Assembly (NCBI RefSeq): GCF_002285435.1
Contig: NZ_NSBT01000018.1
Span: 310,001-374,000 of the forward strand
Reading direction: 5' to 3'
Source: Actibacterium ureilyticum
GTDB taxonomy: Bacteria; Pseudomonadota; Alphaproteobacteria; Rhodobacterales; Rhodobacteraceae
Length of the DNA: 64,000 nucleotides
Position 1 is the first letter of the stretch. The number at the start of each line of letters is the position of its first letter. Under the pieces are notes generated by a model. The model saw only the letters and a program-made list of their open reading frames with translations, had not been told where the DNA came from and did not search any database. Below, one piece after another: positions 7,421-16,271 of this stretch. The position numbers were made by a program, and so were the translations under genes.

Positions 7421-9652
7421 TTACTTGCTGCCCTTGGGGGCCAGAAGGCTGCCGATCAGTTCCCGCAGATCTTCGATATCCAGCGGCTTGTGGCGGATGA
7501 ACACGCCGCGGCTGTGGGCCTCGCGCTCCAGCTGGATCGACCGGTCCGCGGTCAGCAGGATGGTCAGCAGCGGGCCATGGCGTTCCCGCAGGCTGTCGAT
7601 CAGGTCCAGCCCGTTTTCATCGTCGTCCAGATGGTAATCCACCAGGAACACATCCGGCAGCAGGCCAAGCGCCTCGATTTGTGCCTCGGCATCGTCCAGT
7701 GACGAGGCGATGACCGGCGCGGCGCCCCAGATTTCCAGCATCCGCTCCATCGCCTCGCGCACGCGGGTATCGTTTTCGACCACCATGATCAGCGCGTTGC
7801 GCACGGAATTATGGGCACAAGGCTCGGCCTCGGCCAGGTCGGGCACCAGCTCTTCCTGCGCGGCATAGGGGGCCGAGACGCGGATTCTGGTACCCACGCC
7901 CGGCGTCGATTGCAGATCGAGCCCGTGCTCCAGCATGGTGCAGGCCCGTTCGACAATCGCCAGGCCCAGACCCATCGCGGATTCGGCGGTGTGCGAGGTA
8001 TCGGCGCGGTGGAATTCCTTGAACACCTTGTCCTGTTCCTCGGGCGGGATGCCGATCCCGGTGTCGATCACCTGAATGTCGATGCCATCGGGCCGCCGCC
8101 GCGCCCCCACCAGCACCCGGCCGGTTTCGGTATAGCGGATCGCGTTCGACACCAGGTTCTGCAGGATGCGCCGCATATAGACCGGGTCCGACCGCACCCG
8201 CACCGTTGTCGGCACGATCTGCAGGTCCAGCCCCTTGGCGGCGGCCATCCCGGCGAATTCGGTCTGCAGCCTTTCAAAGATCTGGCCCAGCGAAAAGTCC
8301 GAGATGTTCAGCGCGACCTTGCCGGAATCCAGCTTCGAGATGTCCAGAAGCGCGCTGAGGATGGTTTCGACCGACTGAAAGCTTTGCGAAATGCGCGAGA
8401 CCGTGGCGGATTGCTTTTCGTCCAGCGCGGTGTGTTCCAGCGACGAAATGAACAGCTTGGCCGCGTTCACCGGTTGCAACAGGTCGTGGCTGGCCGCCGC
8501 GACAAAGCGCGATTTCGACGCGTTGGCCCGTTCGGCGGAATCGCGGGCGGCGCGCAGCTCGTCCGTGCGTTCGATCACGCGCTGTTCCAGCGTTTCGTTC
8601 ACCAGATGCAGATCTTCATAGGCCTGGCGCAGCTGGGTGATGTCGTGAAACGAGATCAGGAACGAGCCATCGGTCATCTCCTGGCCCAGAACCTCGTATT
8701 TGAAGCCGTTCGTCGCCTCGACCTCGGTGCGCAGAACGGCGCGGCCCGGGCCGGACGCGGCCCAGTCGTAAACCGCCAGCGGTGCGCAATCGCCGATGAA
8801 CACGCGGCCCGATTGGAACAGCTGTTCGAACCGCGCTAGCCGCGTGCCCGCCGTGGCCAGCCGGCGGGGGATGTTCAGGATCTTGATCGCGGCGCTGTTC
8901 CATTCGACCAGCTTCTGGCTGGGATCGAAGATCAGCACGCCCTGTTCGATATGTTCCAGCGTCGTCTTCACGATCTTGGCCTGCCGGTCCAGCATCTTGG
9001 CGCGCTCTTCCCGCTCCAGCCGGGCGTGATCGGTGATGTCGGTCTGCAACACGATCGTGCCGCCATCGGCCATGCGCTGTTCGCTGACCTGCATCCAGCA
9101 ATCGTCTTTCAGCTCCAGCGTGAAGTTGACCGAGTTCGTCTCGTGCACGGCCAGCCGCTGGCGGACCCATTCGTCGACGCCCATATCACCGGGGCGGACG
9201 ATGTGGCTGCTTTCGGCGCAGGTCCGCAGATAGTCCTCGAACCGGGTGCCGCGCTGGATCTTGTCGACCACGTCGCGAAACATGATCGAAAAGCGCGAGT
9301 TCTTCATCACCAAAACGCCCTCCGCGTCGAAGATCGCGAAGCCTTCCTGAATGGTCTCGACCGCCGTGGCCAGGTTGCGGCGGGCGTTTTCGGCCTCTTG
9401 CTGGGCGGCGGCAAGCTGGGCGTTGGTGGCGTGCAGAACGTCCAGCGCCTCTTCCAGGTTGCGGGTGCGGTTCTGGACCTCTTCCTGCAACGCGATCGCG
9501 CTTTCGAAATGCACGAAGCCCTGGGCGTGATCGTTGGTGGCCTGTTCGACCCGCGCCATCAGCTTGCCGACAATGATCCGAAGCTTTTCGTTCTGACGCT
9601 CCAGGCTGTCGGTCTGATTGAGAAGTCCGTTTGTCGGCAGCGGGTCAGTCAT
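7421..9652 (-). CDS. Hybrid sensor histidine kinase with PAS domains and receiver (FlhS/ErcS'-like)
   Basis: 743 residues, no membrane segment seen, so probably cytoplasmic. Order: N-terminal coiled coil (about 14-95), a PAS domain (about 97-210), a second PAS (about 225-345), a helical linker, the phosphoacceptor region with His389 in AAASHDLLQP, an ATPase domain with N-box NLVSNAIRY and DTGIGIP, and a C-terminal receiver with Asp672 in FLVDYHLDDD. It overlaps the FIST gene stop by 8 bases and lies behind the LuxR-type regulator gene. The same trio controls methanol or ethanol oxidation in Paracoccus (FlhSR) and Pseudomonas (ErcS', ErbR). A phosphorelay role with the downstream-acting regulator is inferred. 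Confidence 0.85.
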   Translation of the reverse strand: MTDPLPTNGLLNQTDSLERQNEKLRIIVGKLMARVEQATNDHAQGFVHFESAIALQEEVQNRTRNLEEALDVLHATNAQLAAAQQEAENARRNLATAVETIQEGFAIFDAEGVLVMKNSRFSIMFRDVVDKIQRGTRFEDYLRTCAESSHIVRPGDMGVDEWVRQRLAVHETNSVNFTLELKDDCWMQVSEQRMADGGTIVLQTDITDHARLEREERAKMLDRQAKIVKTTLEHIEQGVLIFDPSQKLVEWNSAAIKILNIPRRLATAGTRLARFEQLFQSGRVFIGDCAPLAVYDWAASGPGRAVLRTEVEATNGFKYEVLGQEMTDGSFLISFHDITQLRQAYEDLHLVNETLEQRVIERTDELRAARDSAERANASKSRFVAAASHDLLQPVNAAKLFISSLEHTALDEKQSATVSRISQSFQSVETILSALLDISKLDSGKVALNISDFSLGQIFERLQTEFAGMAAAKGLDLQIVPTTVRVRSDPVYMRRILQNLVSNAIRYTETGRVLVGARRRPDGIDIQVIDTGIGIPPEEQDKVFKEFHRADTSHTAESAMGLGLAIVERACTMLEHGLDLQSTPGVGTRIRVSAPYAAQEELVPDLAEAEPCAHNSVRNALIMVVENDTRVREAMERMLEIWGAAPVIASSLDDAEAQIEALGLLPDVFLVDYHLDDDENGLDLIDSLRERHGPLLTILLTADRSIQLEREAHSRGVFIRHKPLDIEDLRELIGSLLAPKGSK

Positions 9653-10787
9653 GGCGTGGCGGATAGATCGCGATCCCGGTCAAGGTCTGGTTCACGTGCA
9701 GCATGTTATGCTGTTCGCCATAAGTCGAGAACCCGATCACCCGATGCTTGCGCAGCAGCGCCGACATGTTGTGAATTTCCTGTTTCTGATCCGCTTCCAG
9801 CCGCCGCAGGATGCAATCGCAGGCAAAGATAAGATCGGGCTCTTCGTGTTCCGACAGCCCTTCGAGGACGTTTTGCAGGTGCCCGCTGATATTCTTGGGA
9901 TGCGCCACGGTCAGGACCATGCCCTCGTCTATGGCGCTGAAGAACCGCAGATCGTTGCCTTCGACGCGCTGGATCGCGCGCACATGGTGCTGATCGCCCA
10001 CTGAAACGACAATGGGGTGCGACGCGAAGATGAACGGCGACAGCTGGTGCGGGTCGATGCCCACGATGCGGGCATATTCAGGCGCGGCGGGTTCGGCGTT
10101 GATCTCGGTCACCAGCCGTTCCTCGGGGCGGGCGCCGGTCACCACCAGCCGCTTGCCCGAGGGTTCGAAATGATCCTCGCGGAAGATCGTGAACCGGCAA
10201 TTGCTGCGCGCCACCAGCAGGATCGCGGCATTTGTCCGGATACGCCCGTTATAGAAGACCGGCGCGCTTTCGAACCGCAGCCCATCGCCGGACGAACCGC
10301 CGAAAAGCTGCGTCGATCCCAGCGCGGTCGAGATCTTCAGGACCAGCGCGTCCTCGCGCCGTGACAGGCCATCGACCAGCAGAAAGGCGAATTCATTCTC
10401 GAACTCGGGGTTCTTGGCGTGGGCCTCGTGCCGCAGGCGCAGCACCTCGCGCGCGGTTTCCGTGTCGTCGGGGCCGTTCAGCTGTTCGAAAAGCTGCGCG
10501 CTGGCCGAGAAATAGGACCGGGGAAAGCCCAGGGCGACGATGTGATTCTCGCTATAGCCGGTGTCACAGATCTCGCCCGCGGTGCGGGCGCCAAGGATGT
10601 GTTCGACGTCCAGCCGGTCCTGCAGGATGCGCGTCAGCGGCTCGATCTCGCAGACCGGGGGCAGCAAGACGATGACAAAGGCATATTCGGTACCCGCCAG
10701 CGCATCGACAAGCGCTTCCGACGGGTCGGGCGCATCGTCCAAGTTCACGCAGACAGCCGTAACAATGCCGGATCGGTCAATGCCCAC
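9645..10787 (-). CDS. FIST-domain signal-transduction protein
   Basis: 380 residues from the GTG at 10787, which has a GGGAGGAGGAG ribosome site at ideal spacing. An ATG at 10847 would overlap the upstream regulator gene and lacks one. The protein matches FIST_N plus FIST_C: an N-terminal region with GARTAGEI, the central FLLVDGLS and FGGSSGDGL segments (about 190-225), and the closing region ending FSTYGEQHN. FIST domains are thought to sense small ligands. It is placed between the LuxR-type regulator and the hybrid kinase and overlaps the kinase start, so it probably feeds a signal, perhaps linked to an alcohol or aldehyde, into that pair. Confidence 0.85.
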   Translation of the reverse strand: MGIDRSGIVTAVCVNLDDAPDPSEALVDALAGTEYAFVIVLLPPVCEIEPLTRILQDRLDVEHILGARTAGEICDTGYSENHIVALGFPRSYFSASAQLFEQLNGPDDTETAREVLRLRHEAHAKNPEFENEFAFLLVDGLSRREDALVLKISTALGSTQLFGGSSGDGLRFESAPVFYNGRIRTNAAILLVARSNCRFTIFREDHFEPSGKRLVVTGARPEERLVTEINAEPAAPEYARIVGIDPHQLSPFIFASHPIVVSVGDQHHVRAIQRVEGNDLRFFSAIDEGMVLTVAHPKNISGHLQNVLEGLSEHEEPDLIFACDCILRRLEADQKQEIHNMSALLRKHRVIGFSTYGEQHNMLHVNQTLTGIAIYPPRHD

Positions 10788-10815
10788 CCAGGTCTCCTCC
10801 TCCCCAGGAAAGCGG

Positions 10816-11499
10816 CTATGTCTCGCCGCCATCCGAAAGCGAATCATAGCTGACTTTCTTGGCCAGCAAAACGGCTTGTGTCCGGTTCTGAACGCCCAGC
10901 TTGCGCATGATCGCCGTCAGGTGCGCCTTGACCGTGGTTTCCGCGATCGACAGGTCAAAGGCGATCTGCTTGTTCAGCTTGCCCTCGCAGATCAGGTTCA
11001 GGATCGTGGCCTGTTGCGGCGTCAGGCTTTTCAGCTTTTCCACGATCTGCTGCGATTCCTGATTCAGCCGGTTGTTCTGCGGGGCAATGAAATCGTCGGG
11101 GGTATAGATCTCGCCATCGGCAATCGCCTGAAAGGCGCGAACCAGCTCGTCGCGCGGGCTGCTTTTGGGCACGAACCCAACCGCGCCGGAATCCAGCACC
11201 GATGTGGTCACGCGGTTGTCGGACAGCGACGAGACGACGACGATCTTGGCATCGGGCGCCGCGGCGCGCAGGCGGATCAGCCCGTCCACACCATCGACAT
11301 CCGGCAGGTTCAGGTCCAGCACCACCAGGTCCGGATCGACCGGCCCCACCATGTCCAGGGATTCTTTCAGCGTCGACGCGGTTGCGACACGCGGGTTGTC
11401 GAAAATCTCGCCCACCGTCATCGCCATCGCGTCACAAAAAAGCGGGTGATCGTCGATGAGCAGTATCCGGAGTTCCGCGGTCCCTTCATGCTGTAGCAT
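10816..11499 (-). CDS. LuxR/NarL-type response regulator of the alcohol oxidation locus
   Basis: 227 residues from the ATG at 11499, preceded by GGAGG at 6 bases. A GTG/ATG pair at 11526/11523 is the alternative. The receiver domain (about 10-125) has acidic residues Asp16-Asp17 and the phosphoacceptor Asp62 in LDLNLPDVDG. The C-terminal helix-turn-helix (about 160-220) reads LTPQQATILNLICEG and ETTVKAHLTAIMRKLGV, typical of the LuxR class. It lies between the PQQ dehydrogenase gene and the FIST and kinase genes, all on one strand. By analogy with FlhR and ErbR it is the likely activator of the dehydrogenase, cytochrome and aldehyde dehydrogenase genes. Confidence 0.88.
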   Translation of the reverse strand: MLQHEGTAELRILLIDDHPLFCDAMAMTVGEIFDNPRVATASTLKESLDMVGPVDPDLVVLDLNLPDVDGVDGLIRLRAAAPDAKIVVVSSLSDNRVTTSVLDSGAVGFVPKSSPRDELVRAFQAIADGEIYTPDDFIAPQNNRLNQESQQIVEKLKSLTPQQATILNLICEGKLNKQIAFDLSIAETTVKAHLTAIMRKLGVQNRTQAVLLAKKVSYDSLSDGGET

Positions 11500-11548
11500 G
11501 ACTACCTCCGCCATTTGCTGCATCACCCCTTAATCTTGCATCGAAATT

Positions 11549-11574
11549 GCGGGGCCCACAAGCCGGGGCCCCGC
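11549..11574 (-). terminator. Terminator hairpin behind the PQQ dehydrogenase gene
   Basis: Perfect 9-base GC stem (11549-11557 with 11566-11574) and an 8-base loop, starting 11 bases past the stop codon, followed on the minus strand by AATTTCG. It separates the dehydrogenase from the regulator genes on the same strand, so it may act as a partial stop that lets a low level of regulator be made. Confidence 0.7.
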
Positions 11575-11585
11575 GGTTGTCTTGA

Positions 11586-13340
11586 TCAGTTAAGCTTGGG
11601 CAGTTTGAAAACCCAGATCGAGCCGCCCTGGTTCAGGAAGTTGACCTTCTTGGCCACTTCACCGCCCCACAGCGGAACCGCACCGCCCCAGCCCGAGGCG
11701 ACGGCGACGAACTGCTCGCCATCCTGTTCCCAGGTGACGGGCTGGCCGACGATCCCCGAACCGGTCTGGAACTTCCACAGCTCCTCGCCGGTGTCGGCGT
11801 CAAACGCCTTCAGGTACCCTTCGGGCGTGCCGGTAAAGACCAGGCCGCCGCCGGTTGCCATCACGCCACCCCAGAGCGGGGCGTCGTTCTTGTATTCCCA
11901 CTTGGTTTCACCGGTGTTGGGATCGATGGCCTTCAGCGAACCGATATAGTCCTCGAAGAGCGGCTTGATGGTGAAGCCCGAACCCAGATAGGCCGCGCCT
12001 TCCTTATAGCTGACGGGCTCGTTCCAGATGTCCATGCCCCATTCGTTCGACGGAACATAGAACAGGCCGGTTTCGGGGCTGTGCGCCATCGGCATCCAGT
12101 TCTTGCCACCCAGGAAGGACGGGACCGAGAACACGACCTCGCCCTTGCCACCATCGGCGGCGTCGGCGGGATTGCCCGGGCGGTTGCCCTCGTTATAGAT
12201 AGGGCGGCCGTTCTCATCGATGCCTTCGGCCCACGAGATGTCGCGCACGAAGGGCGTGGCCGACACGAACGCGCCGTCTTCACGGTTCAGCACATAGAAG
12301 AAGCCGTTCCGGTCTGCGGTGCCGTAACGCTTGTTGCCCTCGGCATCGACGAAGGGAACCACCTCGTTCACACCGTCGAAGTCCCAGCCTTCGCGCGGGG
12401 TGGTCTGGAAGTGCCACTTGATCTCGCCATTGGCGGGGTCGATGCCGATCCGGCTTGCGGCGTACAGGTTGTCGCCGGTGTTGCCTTCGGTCGGTTCGCC
12501 CGCGCCGCGCAGCCAGCTGTTCCAGGGGGCGGGGTTGCCCGCGCCGAAGACCAGCGTGTCAGTATCCGCGTCATAGGTGCCACCCAACCACGTCGCGCCG
12601 CCGCCGGTTTTCCACAGATCGCCCGGCCAGGTCGCGTTCAGCGTGCCGGTCATGGTGCTTTCTTCGCCGTTCAGCGTGCCCATGTGACCTTCGATCACCG
12701 GACGGGTCCAGACCAGGTCGCCGGTTTCGGCATCACGCGCCTGAACCTCGCCCACGATCCCGAACTCACCGCCCGAGTTGCCGGTGATGACCAGACCGTT
12801 CACGATCAGCGGTGCCGCGGTATAGGAATAGCCCGCCTTGTAGTCGGCGATCTTGTCGCGCCACACCACATCGCCGGTTTTCAGGTCCAGCGCCACGATC
12901 CGGGCATCCAGCGTGCCGAAATAGATCTTGTCGCCATAGATTGCGCCGCCGCGGTTGATGACGTCGCAGCAGGGCAGGATGCCCTCGGGCAGACGCGCGT
13001 CGTACTGCCACAGTTCTTCGCCGGTTTTCACGTCGATGGCATACATGCGGGAATACGACCCGGTCACATACATGACCCCGTCATAGATCAGCGGCTGGGT
13101 TTCCTGCCCGCGCTGCTTTTCCCCGCCCATCGAGAACGACCAGGCCGGAACCAGGTTTTTCACGTTCTCTTTGTTGATTCCAGCCAGCGGGCTGAAGCGC
13201 TGCTGGTGACGGCCCATGCCATTGGTCACCACCTGTGTGGTGATCGTCTGATCGTTTGCGATATCTTCTTCCGTCACGGCCGCGAATGCGGCGGCCGAAG
13301 CGAATAGAAGAGCAGACGATGTCAAAAGAAGTTTTCTCAT
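11586..13340 (-). CDS. PQQ-dependent alcohol dehydrogenase, lanthanide-type (PedH/ExaA family)
   Basis: 584 residues with a Sec signal peptide ending near residue 20 (AAAFA). Eight-blade propeller with Trp-docking repeats such as TGEELW and LWGG. The vicinal disulfide Cys124-Cys125 lies in [11 protein letters not shown], closer to ExaA/PedH than to methanol dehydrogenase. Metal and catalytic residues visible: Glu192 in GGEFG, Asn269 in GAGNP, catalytic Asp320 and a second Asp322 in GWDFDG. In quinoprotein dehydrogenases an Asp two residues after the catalytic Asp marks lanthanide-dependent enzymes (XoxF, PedH), whereas calcium enzymes have Ala or Ser there. It oxidises primary alcohols in the periplasm and passes electrons to a cytochrome c. 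The single-gene transcript probably ends at the 11549-11574 hairpin. Substrate and metal use are inferred. Confidence 0.92.
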   Translation of the reverse strand: MRKLLLTSSALLFASAAAFAAVTEEDIANDQTITTQVVTNGMGRHQQRFSPLAGINKENVKNLVPAWSFSMGGEKQRGQETQPLIYDGVMYVTGSYSRMYAIDVKTGEELWQYDARLPEGILPCCDVINRGGAIYGDKIYFGTLDARIVALDLKTGDVVWRDKIADYKAGYSYTAAPLIVNGLVITGNSGGEFGIVGEVQARDAETGDLVWTRPVIEGHMGTLNGEESTMTGTLNATWPGDLWKTGGGATWLGGTYDADTDTLVFGAGNPAPWNSWLRGAGEPTEGNTGDNLYAASRIGIDPANGEIKWHFQTTPREGWDFDGVNEVVPFVDAEGNKRYGTADRNGFFYVLNREDGAFVSATPFVRDISWAEGIDENGRPIYNEGNRPGNPADAADGGKGEVVFSVPSFLGGKNWMPMAHSPETGLFYVPSNEWGMDIWNEPVSYKEGAAYLGSGFTIKPLFEDYIGSLKAIDPNTGETKWEYKNDAPLWGGVMATGGGLVFTGTPEGYLKAFDADTGEELWKFQTGSGIVGQPVTWEQDGEQFVAVASGWGGAVPLWGGEVAKKVNFLNQGGSIWVFKLPKLN

Positions 13341-13426
13341 CGTGTCCTCCCTACCGAGACGACAGAAACGTCGATGTTCTGTCGATCCTGAAAGTCGCTG
13401 AACTGGGGGTCGGGGGGTATTGCCAA

Positions 13427-13435
13427 TTGGTCGTA
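13427..13435 (-). promoter_or_regulatory. Candidate shared regulator site, copy 2 (TACGACCAA)
   Basis: Read on the minus strand this is TACGACCAA followed by TTGGC, ending about 87 bases before the dehydrogenase ATG, close to the spacing of the copy before the aldehyde dehydrogenase gene. It lies in the short gap between that gene and the terminator at 13502-13522, where the dehydrogenase promoter must be. Confidence 0.35.
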
Positions 13436-13501
13436 TGTCGCGCCCGGCGGGGGGCGGTTTCGGGGCTTGACGCGCGCCGGGAATCCACCCCGGAACGACA
13501 A

Positions 13502-13522
13502 CGCCCGGCCATTGGCCGGGCG
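13502..13522 (-). terminator. Terminator hairpin of the binding-protein/propeller operon
   Basis: Perfect 9-base GC stem (13502-13510 with 13514-13522) and a 3-base loop, 28 bases past the stop of the small secreted-protein gene, followed on the minus strand by TTGTCGTT. It closes the unit 16152-13550 and insulates it from the dehydrogenase promoter. Confidence 0.7.
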
Positions 13523-13549
13523 CGAGGGTTCATGCTGGGACAGCGCCCG

Positions 13550-13993
13550 TTATTCGATGGTGATCGCGATCCGCTGGCTTTCGCCGGTGCTGCCGGGAAT
13601 GCGCAGCTCGTAGCTGCCCGGCTTGATCGCGACAAAGCCGATTTCCATCGTGCCGGCATCGTCGAATTCGATCGAATGCAGGCCGAAGGGCCGGGTTTCC
13701 AGCCCCTCGATCACCACCTCGTCGACCCAGATCGCGCGAAAGAAATCCATGCCGGCCAGGCCAATCTCGCCCGAACCGTCGGCGGTGAACTCGACCTCGT
13801 AATACTTGCCCGATTTCAGCTCCCAAGGCGCATCCGCCAGCGGTTCGCCCACCGACAGGATGACCTCGGGCAGCTCGACCTTGTTGCTGCCGGACAAGAG
13901 CCCGGCCAGCCCCAGGCCATCATCGTCGTCGTCATTGTCGGCCCAGGCGGTCGTGGCCAGCATCATGGAGCCGAGGATTGCGAATTTCTTCAT
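13550..13993 (-). CDS. Small secreted protein of the PQQ locus
   Basis: 147 residues from the ATG at 13993. A signal peptide ends near residue 18 (TTAWA). The mature start is strongly acidic (D-N-D5-G). The rest is predicted beta-rich, with a closing segment IGFVAIKPGSYELRIPG that recalls cupredoxin-like folds but lacks the Cys, His and Met ligands for copper. No named family recognised. It is the last gene of the unit with the propeller and ABC-type binding protein, before a terminator. A periplasmic helper for the quinoprotein system, perhaps binding metal through the acidic run, is only a guess. Confidence 0.7.
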   Translation of the reverse strand: MKKFAILGSMMLATTAWADNDDDDDGLGLAGLLSGSNKVELPEVILSVGEPLADAPWELKSGKYYEVEFTADGSGEIGLAGMDFFRAIWVDEVVIEGLETRPFGLHSIEFDDAGTMEIGFVAIKPGSYELRIPGSTGESQRIAITIE

Positions 13994-14003
13994 GTAAAAG
14001 TCC

Positions 14004-14975
14004 TTATTCTGTCGGGCGTGCGACCGCGCCCCAGGGGAAGCGGCCGACCTTGATGGATTTGATGGCCTTGTGATTCGACAGGTCAATGACGCTGACATCG
14101 CCCGAAACGCCATTGGTGGTGAACAGCTTCGAATCGTCGGGCGAAAATGCCATGTGCCAGACGCGCCGCCCCACCAGGACGTATTCCAGAACCTTGTAGG
14201 TCGCGGTATCGACCACAGCCACGTGGTTGGCGGGCCCCAGCGCCACATAGGCCAGGCTGTTGTCGTGGTTCAGCTCGACGCCGACGGGCTGTACCTTGTC
14301 GGGATGCACGCCGGTGATCTCGAACGCGATCTTGGTGATCTCGCTTTGATCTGCGGTGTTGAACACCGTCACCGTGCCGCCGATTTCCGAGCTGACCCAC
14401 AGTTTGCTGCCGTCATCGGTGAATTCGGCATGGCGCGGGCGGGCATCGACCAGCGTGTTGGCAAAGATCGTGTTGGTTTCGGTGTCGATCCAATGGGCCA
14501 TGTTTGTGGTTTCGGACGTGGTGATCGCCACCTTGCCATCGGGGCTGACGGCCATGCCTTCGGGTTCGACGCCCACGTTGATCTGGGTGATGACGCGGTG
14601 GGTTTCGGTGTCGACCACCGTGGTCACGGCGTCATCCTCGTTCGCGATGTAAAGCAGCCGGTCATTGGGGTGCAGGGCGAATTGTTCAGGATCCGCGCCC
14701 GAGGGCAGATCGTGCAGGATCTCGCCCGTTGCAACATCCATCACCTGCACCGAGTCGGAATCCGATGCGCAGATGTAAAGGTGGCTGTAGTCGCGCGAAA
14801 AGGTGATGCCGCGGGGCCGTTCGCCCACCGGGTATTCGCGCACCACCTCAAGCGTATCGACATCAATGACCGAGACCGTATCGCTTTTCTCGTTCGACAC
14901 CCAGATTTCGTCGCCGAGCCCGGCCGTGGGCATCAGGGCCACACAAAGTAGCAGGGCGGGTTTCTTCAATCGCAT
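14004..14975 (-). CDS. PQQ-catabolism-associated YVTN beta-propeller protein
   Basis: 323 residues with a signal peptide (about 1-21). It is made of repeated four-strand units of the YVTN type (for example IWVSNEKSDTVSVIDVDT, LYICASDSDSVQVMDV, LWVSSEIGGTVTVFNT), about seven in all, forming a periplasmic propeller. Proteins of this type are regularly found beside PQQ ethanol dehydrogenases. The exact job is not known to me; electron transfer or cofactor delivery has been suggested by context only. The ATG follows GGAGGATAAG and starts one base after the stop of the ABC-type binding protein gene, so the two are coupled. Confidence 0.85.
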   Translation of the reverse strand: MRLKKPALLLCVALMPTAGLGDEIWVSNEKSDTVSVIDVDTLEVVREYPVGERPRGITFSRDYSHLYICASDSDSVQVMDVATGEILHDLPSGADPEQFALHPNDRLLYIANEDDAVTTVVDTETHRVITQINVGVEPEGMAVSPDGKVAITTSETTNMAHWIDTETNTIFANTLVDARPRHAEFTDDGSKLWVSSEIGGTVTVFNTADQSEITKIAFEITGVHPDKVQPVGVELNHDNSLAYVALGPANHVAVVDTATYKVLEYVLVGRRVWHMAFSPDDSKLFTTNGVSGDVSVIDLSNHKAIKSIKVGRFPWGAVARPTE

Positions 14976-14976
14976 C

Positions 14977-16152
14977 TTATCCTCCGAAGGCTTTGCACTG
15001 GCTTTCGGGCGCATCGGCCCCCAGGCTGTCCAGTTCGTTGACCGAATGCAGGAACCCCTCAAGCGGGGCCATGGCGACCAGCGCGCTGGCATGGGTCAAC
15101 CCGATGGGCTGGCGCAGCTGCCCGTTCCAGGCGCGGAACGACAGCGGGCGACCCTTGAAACCGGCCAGTTCCAGGTCCGACAGCAGATAGGACCGGATCG
15201 CGTCGCGCTCGGCGAACTTGGTGCGGATCAGCGCCTCGTCCACCGCGCGCAGGGCGGCCCAGGCGGCGTAATCGACATCCAGCATGTCACGCGCGGCCAG
15301 ATCAGTGAACCGGCTTTGCAGCTGCGCCGCGCCCCATTGTTCGTTGACCCGGTCCCAGCCGGTTGCACGCAGCCCGTCGCCGCCCAGAACCGGGCGCGCC
15401 AGCCAGGTGTTATAGGACAGGTAGCGGGCGAAATCGTTGTGCTCGTCGGCCACCAGCATCACGTCGTAATCGCCGAAATCCTGGGTGAACAGCGGCACTT
15501 CGGCCCCGGCCTGACGCCGCAGGTCGCCATCGAAGATCCAGGTCTTCTCGGCCGCGATCTTCAGCCCGAATTTCGTGGCCGACCGGCGCAGCGCGGCGGC
15601 AAACAGCGCATCCTCGGGCGCGTTGCCTTCGACCATCACGATATCGGTCCAGCGCTTTTTCAGCGCGAATTGCATCAGCGCATCGGCCCGCATCGCATAG
15701 CTGGGCAGGGTGTGCATCAGCGATGCTCGGCAATCCGCCCCGCGCAGGGCGTCGTCATAGGACCGCACGTTGAAATAAAGCCGCGCCGCGTCGTCGCCCA
15801 CCAGCTCTGACATCTGGGCCGCGTTCATGTCCAGCAGGACATATTGGGCGGTGCTGTCCGCCAGCGCCGCGCGCGCGGCTTGCAGATCGCCCTCGGCCAC
15901 GCGCACCACGTCCAGCACGAAGCGATAGCCCATGAAGCCGCCGGTGGTGTTGTTGTCGGCAATGGCCAGATGCGCGCCCGCCTGGCCAAGGTCGTCGGGG
16001 ATCGGGTCGAGGTTGGACAGAACCGGGCGCTCGGGCTGTGCGATCTGCAGGTACAGCGCCTGCACCTCGCGCAGGCCCGCCGCGGCGGCCGAGGCGCCGG
16101 TTGCAGCGCTGATCAAAAGCGCACCGAGCCACACAGCAATACTGTGTCTCAT
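14977..16152 (-). CDS. ABC-type substrate-binding protein linked to PQQ catabolism
   Basis: 391 residues with a signal peptide ending near residue 23-25. The fold looks like the Leu/Ile/Val-type periplasmic binding proteins: an early DDLGQAGAHLAIADNN segment and a later YDVMLVADEHND segment. It matches the kind of binding protein found next to PQQ-dependent ethanol dehydrogenases. No permease or ATPase gene is nearby, so it may serve as a ligand carrier or sensor rather than in import. First gene of a three-gene minus-strand unit and divergent from the cytochrome gene, with 119 bases between. Confidence 0.8.
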   Translation of the reverse strand: MRHSIAVWLGALLISAATGASAAAAGLREVQALYLQIAQPERPVLSNLDPIPDDLGQAGAHLAIADNNTTGGFMGYRFVLDVVRVAEGDLQAARAALADSTAQYVLLDMNAAQMSELVGDDAARLYFNVRSYDDALRGADCRASLMHTLPSYAMRADALMQFALKKRWTDIVMVEGNAPEDALFAAALRRSATKFGLKIAAEKTWIFDGDLRRQAGAEVPLFTQDFGDYDVMLVADEHNDFARYLSYNTWLARPVLGGDGLRATGWDRVNEQWGAAQLQSRFTDLAARDMLDVDYAAWAALRAVDEALIRTKFAERDAIRSYLLSDLELAGFKGRPLSFRAWNGQLRQPIGLTHASALVAMAPLEGFLHSVNELDSLGADAPESQCKAFGG

Positions 16153-16271
16153 GATGTCCTCCCTGTTGGTGGCAAGATTGTTGAAAACAGCTTGCGCAAA
16201 AATACGACCTAGGTCCAATGGCACAGCGTGGGGCGGCGTTCTAAGTGTTCAGCCAACCCGAGGAGGACGCG
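16153..16271. promoter_or_regulatory. Divergent promoter region of binding-protein operon and cytochrome gene
   Basis: 119 bases. It contains TTGCGCAA (16192-16199), then TACGACCTAGGTCCAAT from 16203, in which GACCTAGGTC (16206-16215) is a perfect palindrome. TACGACCTA (16203-16211) is the third copy of the motif seen before the two dehydrogenase genes. A GAGGAGGA ribosome site precedes the cytochrome ATG. Confidence 0.5.

Noticed and set aside
11586-13340. Calling the dehydrogenase a methanol dehydrogenase (XoxF)
   Set aside because: The region around the double Cys and several other stretches follow ExaA/PedH more closely; only the extra Asp and the neighbouring XoxG/XoxJ-like genes point to Xox.
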